From positions 1-52,388 of the forward strand of contig CAJUIW010000014.1 in NCBI GenBank assembly GCA_910586895.1: a DNA stretch of 52,388 nucleotides. Direction: 5' to 3'. Of this stretch, positions 6,987 to 16,218 are shown in pieces. Position numbers and translations under genes: made by a program. The DNA comes from an uncultured Muribaculaceae bacterium (GTDB lineage: Bacteria > Bacteroidota > Bacteroidia > Bacteroidales > Muribaculaceae). Each line of letters begins with the position of its first letter. The stretch's first letter is position 1. A model generated the notes under the pieces. It saw only the letters and a program-made list of their open reading frames with translations, had not been told where the DNA came from and made no database searches.

Positions 6987-9900
6987 CGGCTATACGCTTG
7001 GCAGCGGTGTATATATCGCCGGAGTCAGTCTTGACGATAGCCCGGTAGATATATATGCCTCGCGTCACGCGGTGGCCTCCCATGTCGCTCAGATCCCACG
7101 TGACAGGTGCGCTCTGGAACATGTCGCTGCGGTCAGTGACGGTGGAGCTCCACACGCGGCGTCCCAGCATGTTGAACACTTCGAATGTCACGGTCAGCGT
7201 AGCGTCCGGACGATTGTGTGTCAGATAGAAGCGCGCCTGTGTCGAGGCGGGGTTGGCATCGGTGTAGATGTCAAATACCGTAGGCGCTATTCCCTGGCTT
7301 ACACGGAAGGGGATGTTGTGGGAGGTGGAGTTGCCCGAGGTGTCCCATACGCGGAGCGTGAGCGAGTGGTCGCCATCGGCAAGTCCGCTCAACGGATAGG
7401 CTATCGAGCCGCCCGGAGTGCCGTCGGAGCGCGGGGTGTAGTAGAGCGACAGGTCGCTGTAGGTGGTGCGTCCGTCAAGACGGAGCGTCATCTGGTGGCC
7501 TACGCCGGCCATGGAGAGATTGATGCCTACATTGTCGCTCACATCGGCCAGGAACATGGGCGATTCATTGACCGTCTGCCCCGGAAGGAAGCTGCTGTGG
7601 TTGAGCACCGCCATGTCGATGGTAGGAGGAATGGTGTCAGGCGCTGCAGATTCATCGGTGCCATATACGTAGAAGTCCGAGTTGATGCCGGAAGCCTCCA
7701 TGTTGCCCGACGTGCTGTAGGCATACATCTGTAGTGTGGCCGGACGGAAATTCTCAGCTGTTTCAAACGGCATGGCTATCCGTATGGTAAATTCTCCCGC
7801 TTTAACGGAGTCGCGCCCCTGATAGAGCATGGAGCCGGGTTCGTCGTAGACGTGTGGCTTGCCATCTTTGTCGTTGCGGTCGCGCCCGAGGGTGGTCACG
7901 CTTGTTTCGGCGTCATAAAGGGTGGTGAGCAGCGGACCGTTGAACGAGCTTATTTTGCTGCCCGAGGCATCGACTACGGAGCCTGTCATCACCACATTCT
8001 GGCGAGCCTTGATGGTGAGCTGCTTGTCGGGGTCGACGGTTTCGCCGTCGATAGTTTCGAGCTTGAGGAATAGCGATGGTGCCGACAGGCGCAGCGCCGG
8101 GTCGCCGAGCAGAGCGAAGCGCAGCTTATTGTCGTCGGAGCGTCCTGATATGCGCGACAGTTGGTTCTTGCCGCGGCGCACAATCTCCCCTATCGGAAGG
8201 AAGCGGCCGGATGCATCGCGGTCAAACATGTAGGCGCTCACTGCCGGCGAAAGGTCGCCGTTGTTGGAGATGAACGATTTTCGTGAGGCCGACAGCATGC
8301 CTATTATCCCGCGGTCGTTCAGAGCCAGGATTTCTCCGCCCGATAGCTCGGCGGCATCCCATTGCATGAACGAGCAAGTGTAGGCTGCCAGAAACGGCTG
8401 ATAGCGCAGACGTATATTGTTGATGTCGGTGTACAGCACCATTTTACCATGCCCTATGGTTAGCTGGTCGCCGTGTCCGAGATAGTTCCACCAGAGCACC
8501 CCCTCGTCGAGCTTGCGGTAGAGGCGGTCGCGCCCCGATTCGATGACGCCGCCCTTCTCCTCAAACGCATCGGCATATATGCGGGTCACCATCATGGCCT
8601 TGCCGGCATCGCGTGTGCGCATGGAGTCGATGGTGATATCTGTCTGGTCCATGTGCTTAGCAAGGTCGCCGTCATCAGCCTGGAAGAGAGTCTGAGCCTG
8701 CCATGAGCCAATATTTGAGGGGTCGGTATAGGCTATTATCTTGTCGACGAATGTACGTGCCTCGGCGGTGGAGTGGATGGGCAGACGCCCTACAGCTATC
8801 GAGTAGGTGTCCTGACTCATGTCGCGTCCGGAATTGTCCTCAAGGAAGGCAAATATGTCGTCGGTGGAGTAGCTGCCCGTTTCGCGGAGCGATTCATCGG
8901 TCTGCCATGTGGGCATATACTTCTGTCCGAGCGCTTTCATGTGGGAGGTGAGCACGCGGTTGTCAAATGTAGGTCGTCCCATGAACAGAGCATAGCGCAG
9001 CCGGTGGCCGTCAGCGCTCTCTCCGCGGTCGTACAGCATCTTCAGCATCTTGCGGAATGCGTTGACGTCCGGACTGCCGGAAGCAAATTCGTTGAACACC
9101 AGTTCCTGATTGACCACCATCACGCGGAGTGAGTCGGCACTGAAGCGGTGGACGTTGGCAAGCCGTTCGGCCTCGCCTGCCCAGTCGGCAATGGTGAATA
9201 TCACCATATCCGGATGATTGTCGGTAGAATGGAGGTTCTGGTTCTCCACGGAGTTTACAAATGCGGGTGCGGGGAGGCGGCTATTGTCGTTCCATGCGGT
9301 ATAGCGTCGCGAGCCGGAGTAACTGTTGACCCACCCTTTTGTGTCAGCGCTGACATCGGTAAGCGGAAGTGAGAATATATTCTGCGGGTCGGTGACATCC
9401 CATACCGTGGTGCCGACTCCGGCGCCTGATATGACTACTGATGACCGCGAGGCCTCGAATTCAAGCGAGCCGGAAGCCGGGATGGCTATGGCTCGGGTGT
9501 AGTTGATGCTTATCGCATCGAGATGGGCGGCTTTGACTGTCCCTCCGGCCGAGAAGCGCATCCCTACGTCGAGTGAGGTGCCCTCCGGGGTGAATGTGTG
9601 GTCAAATGTTCCGGCCGTACCGTAGTTGTCGCCGGTAGTGGAGCCTATTGTGTTGCTGCCTGTGCCGAGCTGCGAGCCGTTGGCGGTGATGGACAGGGTG
9701 GATGCTGACGGAGCGTTGACCACGAAGCGTGTGCGCATCCATACCGGAGTGTTATCTACCCGGCCTGCCAGCGTGAACTTGAAACTGCGCGACGGCGAAT
9801 AGCGGAAATCCTCGCCGAACAGCTGTAATCCGGTGTTGCCGAGCGACACGATATCCTCCTCGTGCCATAGGCGTTCCGTAAAGCTGTTTACAGGGTTTAC

Positions 9901-10380
9901 CGGTTGCGAAGTCAGCCCCTCCACGCGCACGGTGGGAGCTTCGTCGTCAGCCTCGGTTATGAAGTAGTACCCTTTGGTGCTGTACGGGTTAAGCGTGTGG
10001 ACGTAACGGCTGTTGACTGTGCGCCATGTCACCGGGCCTACGGCATAAAAGTAGACTCCTGCAGCTGACGCCCGGGAGGCCACGGGGGGTAAATCGTCGA
10101 TATATCCTGATGCTGAAAGGAGATCGGCGATGCGGGCGCCGCCGTAGCCGTGGATGCGTACTTTCTCCGGATTGCTGAATCCCCATGAACGGAGCGTTGA
10201 GGCCGGAATGAAGTGCATACCGGTGCTCTCCACCGACACCTTCACCCACTTCCCGTTGGCGAGCGCCGATTCGGTAGCGTATTTGTCGGTGCTGAATGCC
10301 GAGGCTGCGCCTGGCATCAGAGCCGTTAGAAGTAAGGCCAGGATGTATATATGGAATCGTGTTGCGTACAATAATTTCAT
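6976..10380 (-). CDS. porU: Type IX secretion system sortase PorU (C25-family peptidase)
   Basis: A 1134-residue protein when started at the ATG at 10380, which directly precedes a signal peptide ending about residue 28 (GAASA). The length is close to known PorU proteins. The central C25 (gingipain-like) domain has the catalytic pair as GHG (His636) and YTCSF (Cys669), with conserved WWNYLGHGDQ and SGGEILALN around them. The last hundred residues look like a T9SS C-terminal sorting domain (a FEVFNMLGRRV strand, then GIYIYRAIV and a basic end). PorU removes such domains from cargo at the cell surface and links cargo to A-LPS. The other T9SS genes are not in this window. The gene lies 26 bp downstream of the GH25 gene, likely one operon. 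Confidence 0.9.
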   Translation of the reverse strand: MKLLYATRFHIYILALLLTALMPGAASAFSTDKYATESALANGKWVKVSVESTGMHFIPASTLRSWGFSNPEKVRIHGYGGARIADLLSASGYIDDLPPVASRASAAGVYFYAVGPVTWRTVNSRYVHTLNPYSTKGYYFITEADDEAPTVRVEGLTSQPVNPVNSFTERLWHEEDIVSLGNTGLQLFGEDFRYSPSRSFKFTLAGRVDNTPVWMRTRFVVNAPSASTLSITANGSQLGTGSNTIGSTTGDNYGTAGTFDHTFTPEGTSLDVGMRFSAGGTVKAAHLDAISINYTRAIAIPASGSLEFEASRSSVVISGAGVGTTVWDVTDPQNIFSLPLTDVSADTKGWVNSYSGSRRYTAWNDNSRLPAPAFVNSVENQNLHSTDNHPDMVIFTIADWAGEAERLANVHRFSADSLRVMVVNQELVFNEFASGSPDVNAFRKMLKMLYDRGESADGHRLRYALFMGRPTFDNRVLTSHMKALGQKYMPTWQTDESLRETGSYSTDDIFAFLEDNSGRDMSQDTYSIAVGRLPIHSTAEARTFVDKIIAYTDPSNIGSWQAQTLFQADDGDLAKHMDQTDITIDSMRTRDAGKAMMVTRIYADAFEEKGGVIESGRDRLYRKLDEGVLWWNYLGHGDQLTIGHGKMVLYTDINNIRLRYQPFLAAYTCSFMQWDAAELSGGEILALNDRGIIGMLSASRKSFISNNGDLSPAVSAYMFDRDASGRFLPIGEIVRRGKNQLSRISGRSDDNKLRFALLGDPALRLSAPSLFLKLETIDGETVDPDKQLTIKARQNVVMTGSVVDASGSKISSFNGPLLTTLYDAETSVTTLGRDRNDKDGKPHVYDEPGSMLYQGRDSVKAGEFTIRIAMPFETAENFRPATLQMYAYSTSGNMEASGINSDFYVYGTDESAAPDTIPPTIDMAVLNHSSFLPGQTVNESPMFLADVSDNVGINLSMAGVGHQMTLRLDGRTTYSDLSLYYTPRSDGTPGGSIAYPLSGLADGDHSLTLRVWDTSGNSTSHNIPFRVSQGIAPTVFDIYTDANPASTQARFYLTHNRPDATLTVTFEVFNMLGRRVWSSTVTDRSDMFQSAPVTWDLSDMGGHRVTRGIYIYRAIVKTDSGDIYTAAKRIAVTG

Positions 10381-10406
10381 AAGATAATAACGCGCGTGCG
10401 TGAATG

Positions 10407-11153
10407 TTATTGTATGATAGTGGAGTGTGCGGCGCACCATTTCTCCCATTCGGCTCGTGAGCCGTTGAACACATCGAGGTCAACACGCCCGTCTATCCCC
10501 TCTACATGTCCGCGGTGGGAATACTGCCAGAAGCACCAGCGTATATCCGCGTCAATCTCACCGAATGTGCAGAACCACACCGGGTAACGCTCCAAGCGTC
10601 CGCGTATGAATTCATCATAGCCATCGCGGTTGGAATAAAGCATCACCGGCACTCCGGCCGATTCAAGCTCATGTATCAGCGAGGATAGTGTCGAGCGTAT
10701 TTCCGTTGTGGTGCGGTTGTTTGGGTTAGTCCAGTGTTCGATGTCGATAACCGCAGGCATGTCAAGCTGCTGTCCGCGCAGAGAGTGGAGGAAGTTGAGC
10801 GCCTGCATGTAGCCTGTGGCATCGAAGCGGAAAAAATGGTAGGCCGACACCTTCAGCCCGGCCTTTCGGGCACGCGCGATATTGGTATAAAACCGCGGAT
10901 CCTTGAAACTGCTCCCCTCGGAGGCCTTGATAAGCACAAAATCAATGCCGGCCTGCTTCAGCGCCCCGAAATCAATATCGCCGTTGTGCGATGATATGTC
11001 GATGCCCCTCACCGGATATTCTTCCTCCGATGGAGTCACTCCCTCGCGCATGAACGCATAGCGGTGAACCAGCGTGCCGGCTACAACGGCCAGTACCGCA
11101 AGTGCAATCCAGAACAGGCGTGATCTTAGTATACTCTTCAAGCGGGACTTCAT
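10407..11153 (-). CDS. GH25 family lysozyme (N-acetylmuramidase), membrane anchored
   Basis: A 248-residue protein with one N-terminal membrane segment (about 12-29) and a GH25 muramidase domain from about residue 48 onward. The motifs are RGIDISSHNGDIDF (Asp52), PAVIDIEHW (Asp137, Glu139) and the C-terminal WQYSHRG...DLDVFNG. It should cleave the MurNAc-GlcNAc bond in peptidoglycan, facing the periplasm. It has its own promoter at 11165-11194 and is followed after 26 bp by porU, so wall remodelling and surface sorting genes are probably co-transcribed. Homologous GH25 genes occur widely in Bacteroidales. Confidence 0.9.
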   Translation of the reverse strand: MKSRLKSILRSRLFWIALAVLAVVAGTLVHRYAFMREGVTPSEEEYPVRGIDISSHNGDIDFGALKQAGIDFVLIKASEGSSFKDPRFYTNIARARKAGLKVSAYHFFRFDATGYMQALNFLHSLRGQQLDMPAVIDIEHWTNPNNRTTTEIRSTLSSLIHELESAGVPVMLYSNRDGYDEFIRGRLERYPVWFCTFGEIDADIRWCFWQYSHRGHVEGIDGRVDLDVFNGSRAEWEKWCAAHSTIIQ

Positions 11154-11164
11154 ATAGATGTATG

Positions 11165-11194
11165 CAAATTTAATTCATTCCGTTCACTATGCAA
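11165..11194 (-). promoter_or_regulatory. Promoter of the GH25-porU transcription unit (TTG-N19-TAAATTTG)
   Basis: On the minus strand TTG (11194-11192), 19 nt, then TAAATTTG (11172-11165), with the ATG 11 nt downstream at 11153. Confidence 0.65.
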
Positions 11195-11246
11195 GCGACT
11201 TGGAGTAAAAAGTGGCTATTCTTCGCGCCTAAAAAATTCAGTTAAA

Positions 11247-11278
11247 TTTTTATTCTTTTTCAATTATCTCTATATTTG
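11247..11278 (+). promoter_or_regulatory. Promoter of the sensor kinase-like gene
   Basis: TATATTTG (11271-11278) is a consensus -7 box, with T-rich TTTT (11247-11250) at the -33 position, 20 nt away. The start codon follows at 11301. Confidence 0.6.
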
Positions 11279-11300
11279 TGGATAATAAATATTTCAGAAT

Positions 11301-13394
11301 ATGTATCTTAAACGACTCCTTATAGCGTTGGCATGTATAGTTGCAGTGCTGTTTCCTCTCAATCTTAAGGCTGTAAGTCCGGCTGTGCATGATAGCATTG
11401 TCAATATGCTGCGTCTTGCCAAGAGCCCTAATGATAGCTTGCGTGTAATGTACGACATATATGATACTGCCCCTCCGGAAAAACGTACTGCCGCCGCCGA
11501 GTCGCTGTATCAGATGGCCGTGCGTATGGACAATGTGGATGTGCAGCTCGATATGTTGCGCACGTTGGCGTCATTATACCAAATAAATGATTCGATTATT
11601 GACACGCAGCTTGAGCGCGTTGAAAAGCTCCCTAAGAGCGGCCGCCAACAGGAAATCAAAACATTCATCCGCTTGATGCAGGTCACTAATTGGGCCACCA
11701 ATGCCACTGCGGAAGAGTGTGCCGATATGCTGTTTAAGGAACTGAGTGAATACAAGGAGGATGAAAAGACATCGCTCAGCGACAAGATTGTCCATCTCTA
11801 TTCAGTGTGCCTCTATCTTGGCAATGAAAACAGAGGTGCGATGCTTATGTCATATATCTCACAGCTTGAACGCCTGGTCCAGAAACTTCCATATCAGTAT
11901 GAAGACATTCGCAATCACTTCTATAAGAATGCAGCGCGAATCTATGCTATAAATAATTCGGCAAAGCGTTCTGTGGCCGCCAATTATGAGCTGATAGCTG
12001 GGCTAAAGCGCATGACCGCCCGATTGCGCAAGGAGGGGCGTGCGTTCACTCACACTGATTTCACCGAGTATCGTGCCTATACCAGTATCCTTGCCAATTA
12101 TGGTGTGCTGATGGATAGTGAGATTGAGGATCTGTACAGTAAAATTCAGGCTATTGCCAGCGATAATGCGGAGGTGATGAATGATCTGAAGAGAGGGGAA
12201 GGTGCGGAAATGTTCTATAACATGGCAAAGAAAAACTATGCTGTGGCGTTCCCCATACTGAAGCGTCAGGTGGATAACCCGGTACATAAGCAGTACCGTA
12301 CAAGTCTTTTGAAAATGCTTATTGAGGCATCGGAAGCTGTAGGCGATCAAGCCACTCTCGTGCAGGCTCTGAAAGATTATTCCGATGATATCGAGCGTCA
12401 GTTGAGTGCATCGGTTGAGGACCGTATGAGTGAGCTTCAGGTGGTATATGGTGTAAATTCATTGCAGCGTGAGCGTGACATGCTCGAACAGGAACGTCAT
12501 ACATCGGACCTGAAATGGCATCGTGCCATTATGATTGGCTCTATCGTGGCCCTTATAGTGTTGGTCATAGCCATGCTCCTTATCCTGCGTGTATATCGCC
12601 GGGCTAAGCGGCTGTCGGAAGAGCTCAAGAATGCCAACAATTCGTTGCTCGAAGAGCGCGATAAACTGAAACGTGCCCAGCAGAAGCTTATCATGGCCCG
12701 TGACAAGGCACATAAAGCCACTGAGGTGAAGAGCGACTTTGTCAACAGCATGAGCCGTGAGGTGAGCGCTCCGCTGACTGCCATAGTGGAGTACTCGCAG
12801 TTCATAGTGGACAACATGGATGAGTCGCGCCGGAAATATCTGGAGGGGTTTGCCGAGGTTGTCACCCTCAGTGCCGAACTGCTTCAGACGCTTATCAATA
12901 ACGCACTCGACGTATCAGTGATGGAGAAGGAGGACGCCGTCATCACGAGCCGTCCGGTATCGGTGCAGGGCATGTGCCACATGGCGCTTGAGAATGTGCG
13001 CCGTAAGGTGAAGCCATCGGTGGCTCTTGAATTTGCAAACGCAGGAGAGACTGATACCATCGTGTCGACCGATCCGGGCCGTGTGGAGCAGGTGCTCCTG
13101 AATCTGCTTGGCAATGCAGCCAAATTCACCGATGAAGGCTCTATAATCCTTTCTTATGAATCAGACCCTGTGGCCGGGACCTTGAGCTTTGCGGTGACTG
13201 ATACCGGAATCGGTATCCCTGAAGGTAAGGAACAGGTTATTTTCCAGCGGTTTGAAAAACTTGATTCCCATTCGCAGGGTTCCGGACTCGGATTGTATAT
13301 CTGTTCGCTTGTGGCGCGCCTGCTCGGCGGCACAGTCAAGGTCGACACTACATATTCCAAAGGCGCACGATTCGTATTCACCATACCGGCGTAA
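11301..13394 (+). CDS. Sensor histidine kinase-like protein lacking the phospho-accepting His
   Basis: A 697-residue membrane sensor of the Bacteroidetes type with a large helical repeat-like periplasmic part (DUF5112/5113-like, residues 25-405), a signal peptide, one membrane helix (409-430), a coiled coil (435-470) and a HisKA-HATPase module. The H-box reads SMSREVSAPL: the normal His is Arg486 (CGT at 12756-12758). The ATP-binding half looks intact: N-box LLGNAAKFTDEG (Asn605), G1 DTGIGIP (634-640), F-box FQRFEKL and G2 GSGLGL. No response regulator is adjacent. It may be a pseudokinase, or it may depend on a partner kinase. A single CAT-to-CGT change would explain the substitution. Confidence 0.88.
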   Translation: MYLKRLLIALACIVAVLFPLNLKAVSPAVHDSIVNMLRLAKSPNDSLRVMYDIYDTAPPEKRTAAAESLYQMAVRMDNVDVQLDMLRTLASLYQINDSIIDTQLERVEKLPKSGRQQEIKTFIRLMQVTNWATNATAEECADMLFKELSEYKEDEKTSLSDKIVHLYSVCLYLGNENRGAMLMSYISQLERLVQKLPYQYEDIRNHFYKNAARIYAINNSAKRSVAANYELIAGLKRMTARLRKEGRAFTHTDFTEYRAYTSILANYGVLMDSEIEDLYSKIQAIASDNAEVMNDLKRGEGAEMFYNMAKKNYAVAFPILKRQVDNPVHKQYRTSLLKMLIEASEAVGDQATLVQALKDYSDDIERQLSASVEDRMSELQVVYGVNSLQRERDMLEQERHTSDLKWHRAIMIGSIVALIVLVIAMLLILRVYRRAKRLSEELKNANNSLLEERDKLKRAQQKLIMARDKAHKATEVKSDFVNSMSREVSAPLTAIVEYSQFIVDNMDESRRKYLEGFAEVVTLSAELLQTLINNALDVSVMEKEDAVITSRPVSVQGMCHMALENVRRKVKPSVALEFANAGETDTIVSTDPGRVEQVLLNLLGNAAKFTDEGSIILSYESDPVAGTLSFAVTDTGIGIPEGKEQVIFQRFEKLDSHSQGSGLGLYICSLVARLLGGTVKVDTTYSKGARFVFTIPA

Positions 13395-13430
13395 TAGTAC
13401 GGTATTCCCGCTAAAAAGGGTGCTCCATGC

Positions 13431-13461
13431 TTGCAGATATGGTTGAGATACCGTATATTTG
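13431..13461 (+). promoter_or_regulatory. dnaX promoter (TTG-N20-TATATTTG)
   Basis: TTG at 13431-13433, 20 nt, then TATATTTG at 13454-13461. The dnaX ATG is at 13469, only 7 nt after the box, so the leader is predicted to be very short or absent. Confidence 0.7.
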
Positions 13462-13468
13462 CAAGTAT

Positions 13469-15295
13469 ATGGAACACTATATCGTATCGGCCAGGAAGTA
13501 TCGGCCCTCCACGTTTGCTTCAGTGGTAGGACAGAAGGCTTTGACCGCCACACTCAAGTCAGCGGTGGCTTCGGGACGCCTTGCTCATTCCTATCTTTTC
13601 TGCGGCTCGCGAGGTGTGGGAAAGACATCCTGTGCCCGTATTTTTGCCAAGACCATCAACTGTGAGCATCTCACGGCCGATGGTGAGGCTTGCAATGAAT
13701 GTGACTCCTGCCGCGCATTCAACGCCGGCACATCGCTTAACATAATCGAGCTTGATGCCGCGTCAAACAATGGCGTGGATGCCATGCGCGGGCTTATCGA
13801 GCAGGTTCAGGTGCCACCGTCGTCAGGACGCTACCGTGTGTTCATTGTCGATGAGGTGCACATGCTCAGTTCCAGCGCGTTCAATGCGTTCCTGAAAACG
13901 CTTGAGGAGCCCCCGGCATACGTGATATTTATCCTTGCCACCACAGAGAAGCATAAGATTATCCCCACCATACTGTCGCGCTGTCAGATATATGACTTCC
14001 ATCGCATAACGGTGCCCGATATGGTGAAGCATATGCAGTATGTGGCTTCGCAGGAGGGTATCGAAGCTGATGCTTCGGCTCTGAATGTAATAGCGCAGAA
14101 AGCTGACGGTGCCATGCGCGATGCCCTGTCGATATTCGACCAGGTGGCCGCCTCTTCATCCAACAATATAACCTACAGCGCAGTCCTTGATAATCTGAAT
14201 GTGCTGGACGACTCGTATTACAACCGTCTTGTAGAGTGCTTCCTCAAAGGGGATGTATTCGGCTCATGGCTGATATACAAGGAGATTCGTGACAATGGCT
14301 TCGACTCGCTGTTTTTTATCAACGGATTGGCGTCCTATCTGCGCAATCTGGCAGTAGCCTCCACCCCCGCCACACTCCCTCTGATAGAGGCTATTGATGA
14401 TGTGAAGGAGCGGATGGCTGCCACAGCTGCGAAATGCACTCCTGATTTCCTGCTCAAAGCGATGTCGCTCTGCAATGATGCGGACCTGAACTACCGTACA
14501 TCATCGAGCAAGCAGTTTCTTATCGAGCTGACGCTCGCTAAAATATGCCAATTACTCAGCCCCTCCCGTAACGCCGGCAACGGCGAGGGGCGGTTGCAAC
14601 CAATAGCCGCCGGCAATACCTCCTCGGCGCCTCAGTCCGGGAAGCCCGCTACGCCTGTAGCCGCTACCCCAGCTCCCCAGGCTCCGGCACCCACTCCTGC
14701 CGCTCCGGCTCCTGTGCGCCCCACGGCAGCGCAGAGTCAGGCCCCCCGGGTGCAGCAGCCGGTAATGGGTGCTCCTGCCACGTCAATTCCTGTGCCTCCG
14801 CGCAGGCAGGGTAAAGTGCTGAATGCTCCCGGTATATCCATACGGCGTCAGCCGGGGGCCTCTGACGGACGTAACGCTGCCGATGCTGCCAGTGAGGCGC
14901 CGCAGGGACCATCGGCAGTCAGGACGGAGACCTATACCCCGCAGGATATCGCTGCGGCATGGAACGGATTCATTTCGCTCTATCCCAAAGAGCATATTCT
15001 GATAAATACGATGCGCTCATGTATGCCCGCGCAAAGGGAGGGCGCTCAGCAGGGATGCCATTTTATACTGGTGGAGAACGATATCCAGCGCGAACTGGTG
15101 CTGGATGCCATGCCGAGGTTGCTGCCGCACATGCAGAACTCGCTGCGCAACGACATGTTTACGCTTGAGGTGGACATCAACACCGGTGCACCTCCGCGCC
15201 ATACGCTTAATGACCGCGAATTCCTGACATCTATGATTGAGCAGAATCCGGTAATAAAGAAATATATCGAAACTTTCCATCTCAAACCATCATAA
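13469..15295 (+). CDS. dnaX: DNA polymerase III subunit gamma/tau
   Basis: A 608-residue clamp-loader ATPase from the ATG at 13469 (MEHYIVSARKYRP, the usual start of Bacteroidetes DnaX). Walker A is GSRGVGKT (46-53), the zinc site is formed by Cys65, 75, 78 and 81, Walker B is VDEVH, sensor 1 lies in ATTEKHK and the arginine finger in SRC (170-172). Domain III extends to about residue 370. A long Ala/Pro linker (about 385-480) precedes a tau-type C-terminal domain. No frameshift site for a short gamma form was identified. It loads beta clamps at the replication fork. Two lipoprotein genes, a SUI1 gene and an addA-like gene follow on the same strand. Confidence 0.96.
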   Translation: MEHYIVSARKYRPSTFASVVGQKALTATLKSAVASGRLAHSYLFCGSRGVGKTSCARIFAKTINCEHLTADGEACNECDSCRAFNAGTSLNIIELDAASNNGVDAMRGLIEQVQVPPSSGRYRVFIVDEVHMLSSSAFNAFLKTLEEPPAYVIFILATTEKHKIIPTILSRCQIYDFHRITVPDMVKHMQYVASQEGIEADASALNVIAQKADGAMRDALSIFDQVAASSSNNITYSAVLDNLNVLDDSYYNRLVECFLKGDVFGSWLIYKEIRDNGFDSLFFINGLASYLRNLAVASTPATLPLIEAIDDVKERMAATAAKCTPDFLLKAMSLCNDADLNYRTSSSKQFLIELTLAKICQLLSPSRNAGNGEGRLQPIAAGNTSSAPQSGKPATPVAATPAPQAPAPTPAAPAPVRPTAAQSQAPRVQQPVMGAPATSIPVPPRRQGKVLNAPGISIRRQPGASDGRNAADAASEAPQGPSAVRTETYTPQDIAAAWNGFISLYPKEHILINTMRSCMPAQREGAQQGCHFILVENDIQRELVLDAMPRLLPHMQNSLRNDMFTLEVDINTGAPPRHTLNDREFLTSMIEQNPVIKKYIETFHLKPS

Positions 15296-15321
15296 CGGAG
15301 CGTGTTTTGCTCTAAATTTAT

Positions 15322-15329
15322 TAAATTTG
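15322..15329 (+). promoter_or_regulatory. -7 box (TAAATTTG) upstream of the first lipoprotein gene
   Basis: A TAnnTTTG match 14 nt before the ATG at 15344 and 26 nt after dnaX ends. The nearest TTTG (15306-15309) is only 12 nt away, so the -33 box is not convincing. Confidence 0.45.
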
Positions 15330-15343
15330 CCGAAAAATAAGCT

Positions 15344-15748
15344 ATGAAATCAACATCGCTGATAGCCGCAGCGGCCGGTATGCTCCTCCTGTCTTCATGC
15401 AGCGGGCTTTCCGACAGAGCGAAAGAAATGGTAGGGATCTACTATATTGACGAAGTTTCCACGGATACTCCTGTGCTCGAATTGTCCGACGACGGCACCG
15501 TGCTGCAGCGAGCCATCCGTCCCGGAGTGCTGACGTATGCTGTAAAGGGTAAGTGGAATGTGGAAAATGATACCCTATTTATCACCAACGAGCCCGAACC
15601 TGTAGAGGTTGACGGCGACGCCACCCTTGTGGGTGAGATTCCGGAAAAGCGCTCTCTGCCTGTTGTTGATTTCAATGGTATAACACTGACGCTCCGTAAT
15701 GGAGGAGCTGACTATGTGTACCGTCGGCGTGGTAAAATTAATGACTGA
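15344..15748 (+). CDS. Small lipocalin-like lipoprotein, function unknown
   Basis: A 134-residue lipoprotein: signal peptide with lipobox LSSC (Cys19), then a compact all-beta-looking domain. Features such as GIYYIDEV, LSDDGTVLQ, GKWNVENDTLFITN and DYVYRRR resemble the small lipocalin/DUF-type lipoproteins that many Bacteroidales encode, but no specific family is claimed. Its stop shares a base with the ATG of the next lipoprotein gene (TGATG at 15746-15750), so the two are translationally coupled. It probably faces the periplasm from the outer membrane inner leaflet. Confidence 0.75.
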   Translation: MKSTSLIAAAAGMLLLSSCSGLSDRAKEMVGIYYIDEVSTDTPVLELSDDGTVLQRAIRPGVLTYAVKGKWNVENDTLFITNEPEPVEVDGDATLVGEIPEKRSLPVVDFNGITLTLRNGGADYVYRRRGKIND

Positions 15749-16218
15749 TGAAACTGATAAATATCCTTACCGTAGTGTTGCTTATGGCCCTGGCCATATC
15801 CTGTTCTTCGAAGGTGTCACCCGAGGAGGATATACGGCGTGCTGAAATGGCTATTGCCCAAGGAGATATGGAAGTGGCCTCAAGCGTGGCCTCGCATCTC
15901 ACCTCGGAGCCTGCGCTGTCATCCATGTCAGCCAGTCAGCTGGCCCGGCTGTCAATGGTGTATATGCAGCTTTCGGAGGAAGATAATGATGACGCCGGCA
16001 CGAATGTTGCCACTGCCACCGACTGCTATCGCCGTGCCTTCAAGGCCGATGCCGATTCCGCCGGTCAGTATTTTTCGTCGCTTCCTTCCGAGCAGGCGCA
16101 GTATGGCATGATGCTCTCAGCCATTGTCGGCAATCAGGACAATCCTTATAATCCTGACGAGCATATGCACGAGGACAGTGTCATAGATGGGTTTCTGACC
16201 GATTCAATCTCTTTCTGA
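15748..16218 (+). CDS. Small lipoprotein, function unknown
   Basis: A 156-residue lipoprotein with signal peptide and lipobox AISC (Cys19). The mature part is helical and low in hydrophobicity, with TPR-like character in EEDIRRAEMAIAQGDMEVA and QLARLSMVYMQLSEEDND. No catalytic motif is visible. It is coupled at both ends by TGATG stop/start overlaps with its neighbours, so it is a middle gene of the lipoprotein-lipoprotein-SUI1 operon. I do not recognise a family. Confidence 0.75.
   Translation: MKLINILTVVLLMALAISCSSKVSPEEDIRRAEMAIAQGDMEVASSVASHLTSEPALSSMSASQLARLSMVYMQLSEEDNDDAGTNVATATDCYRRAFKADADSAGQYFSSLPSEQAQYGMMLSAIVGNQDNPYNPDEHMHEDSVIDGFLTDSISF

Noticed and set aside
7072..7734. A plus-strand frame of 220 codons
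   Set aside because: It is the complement of porU and has no family-like content.
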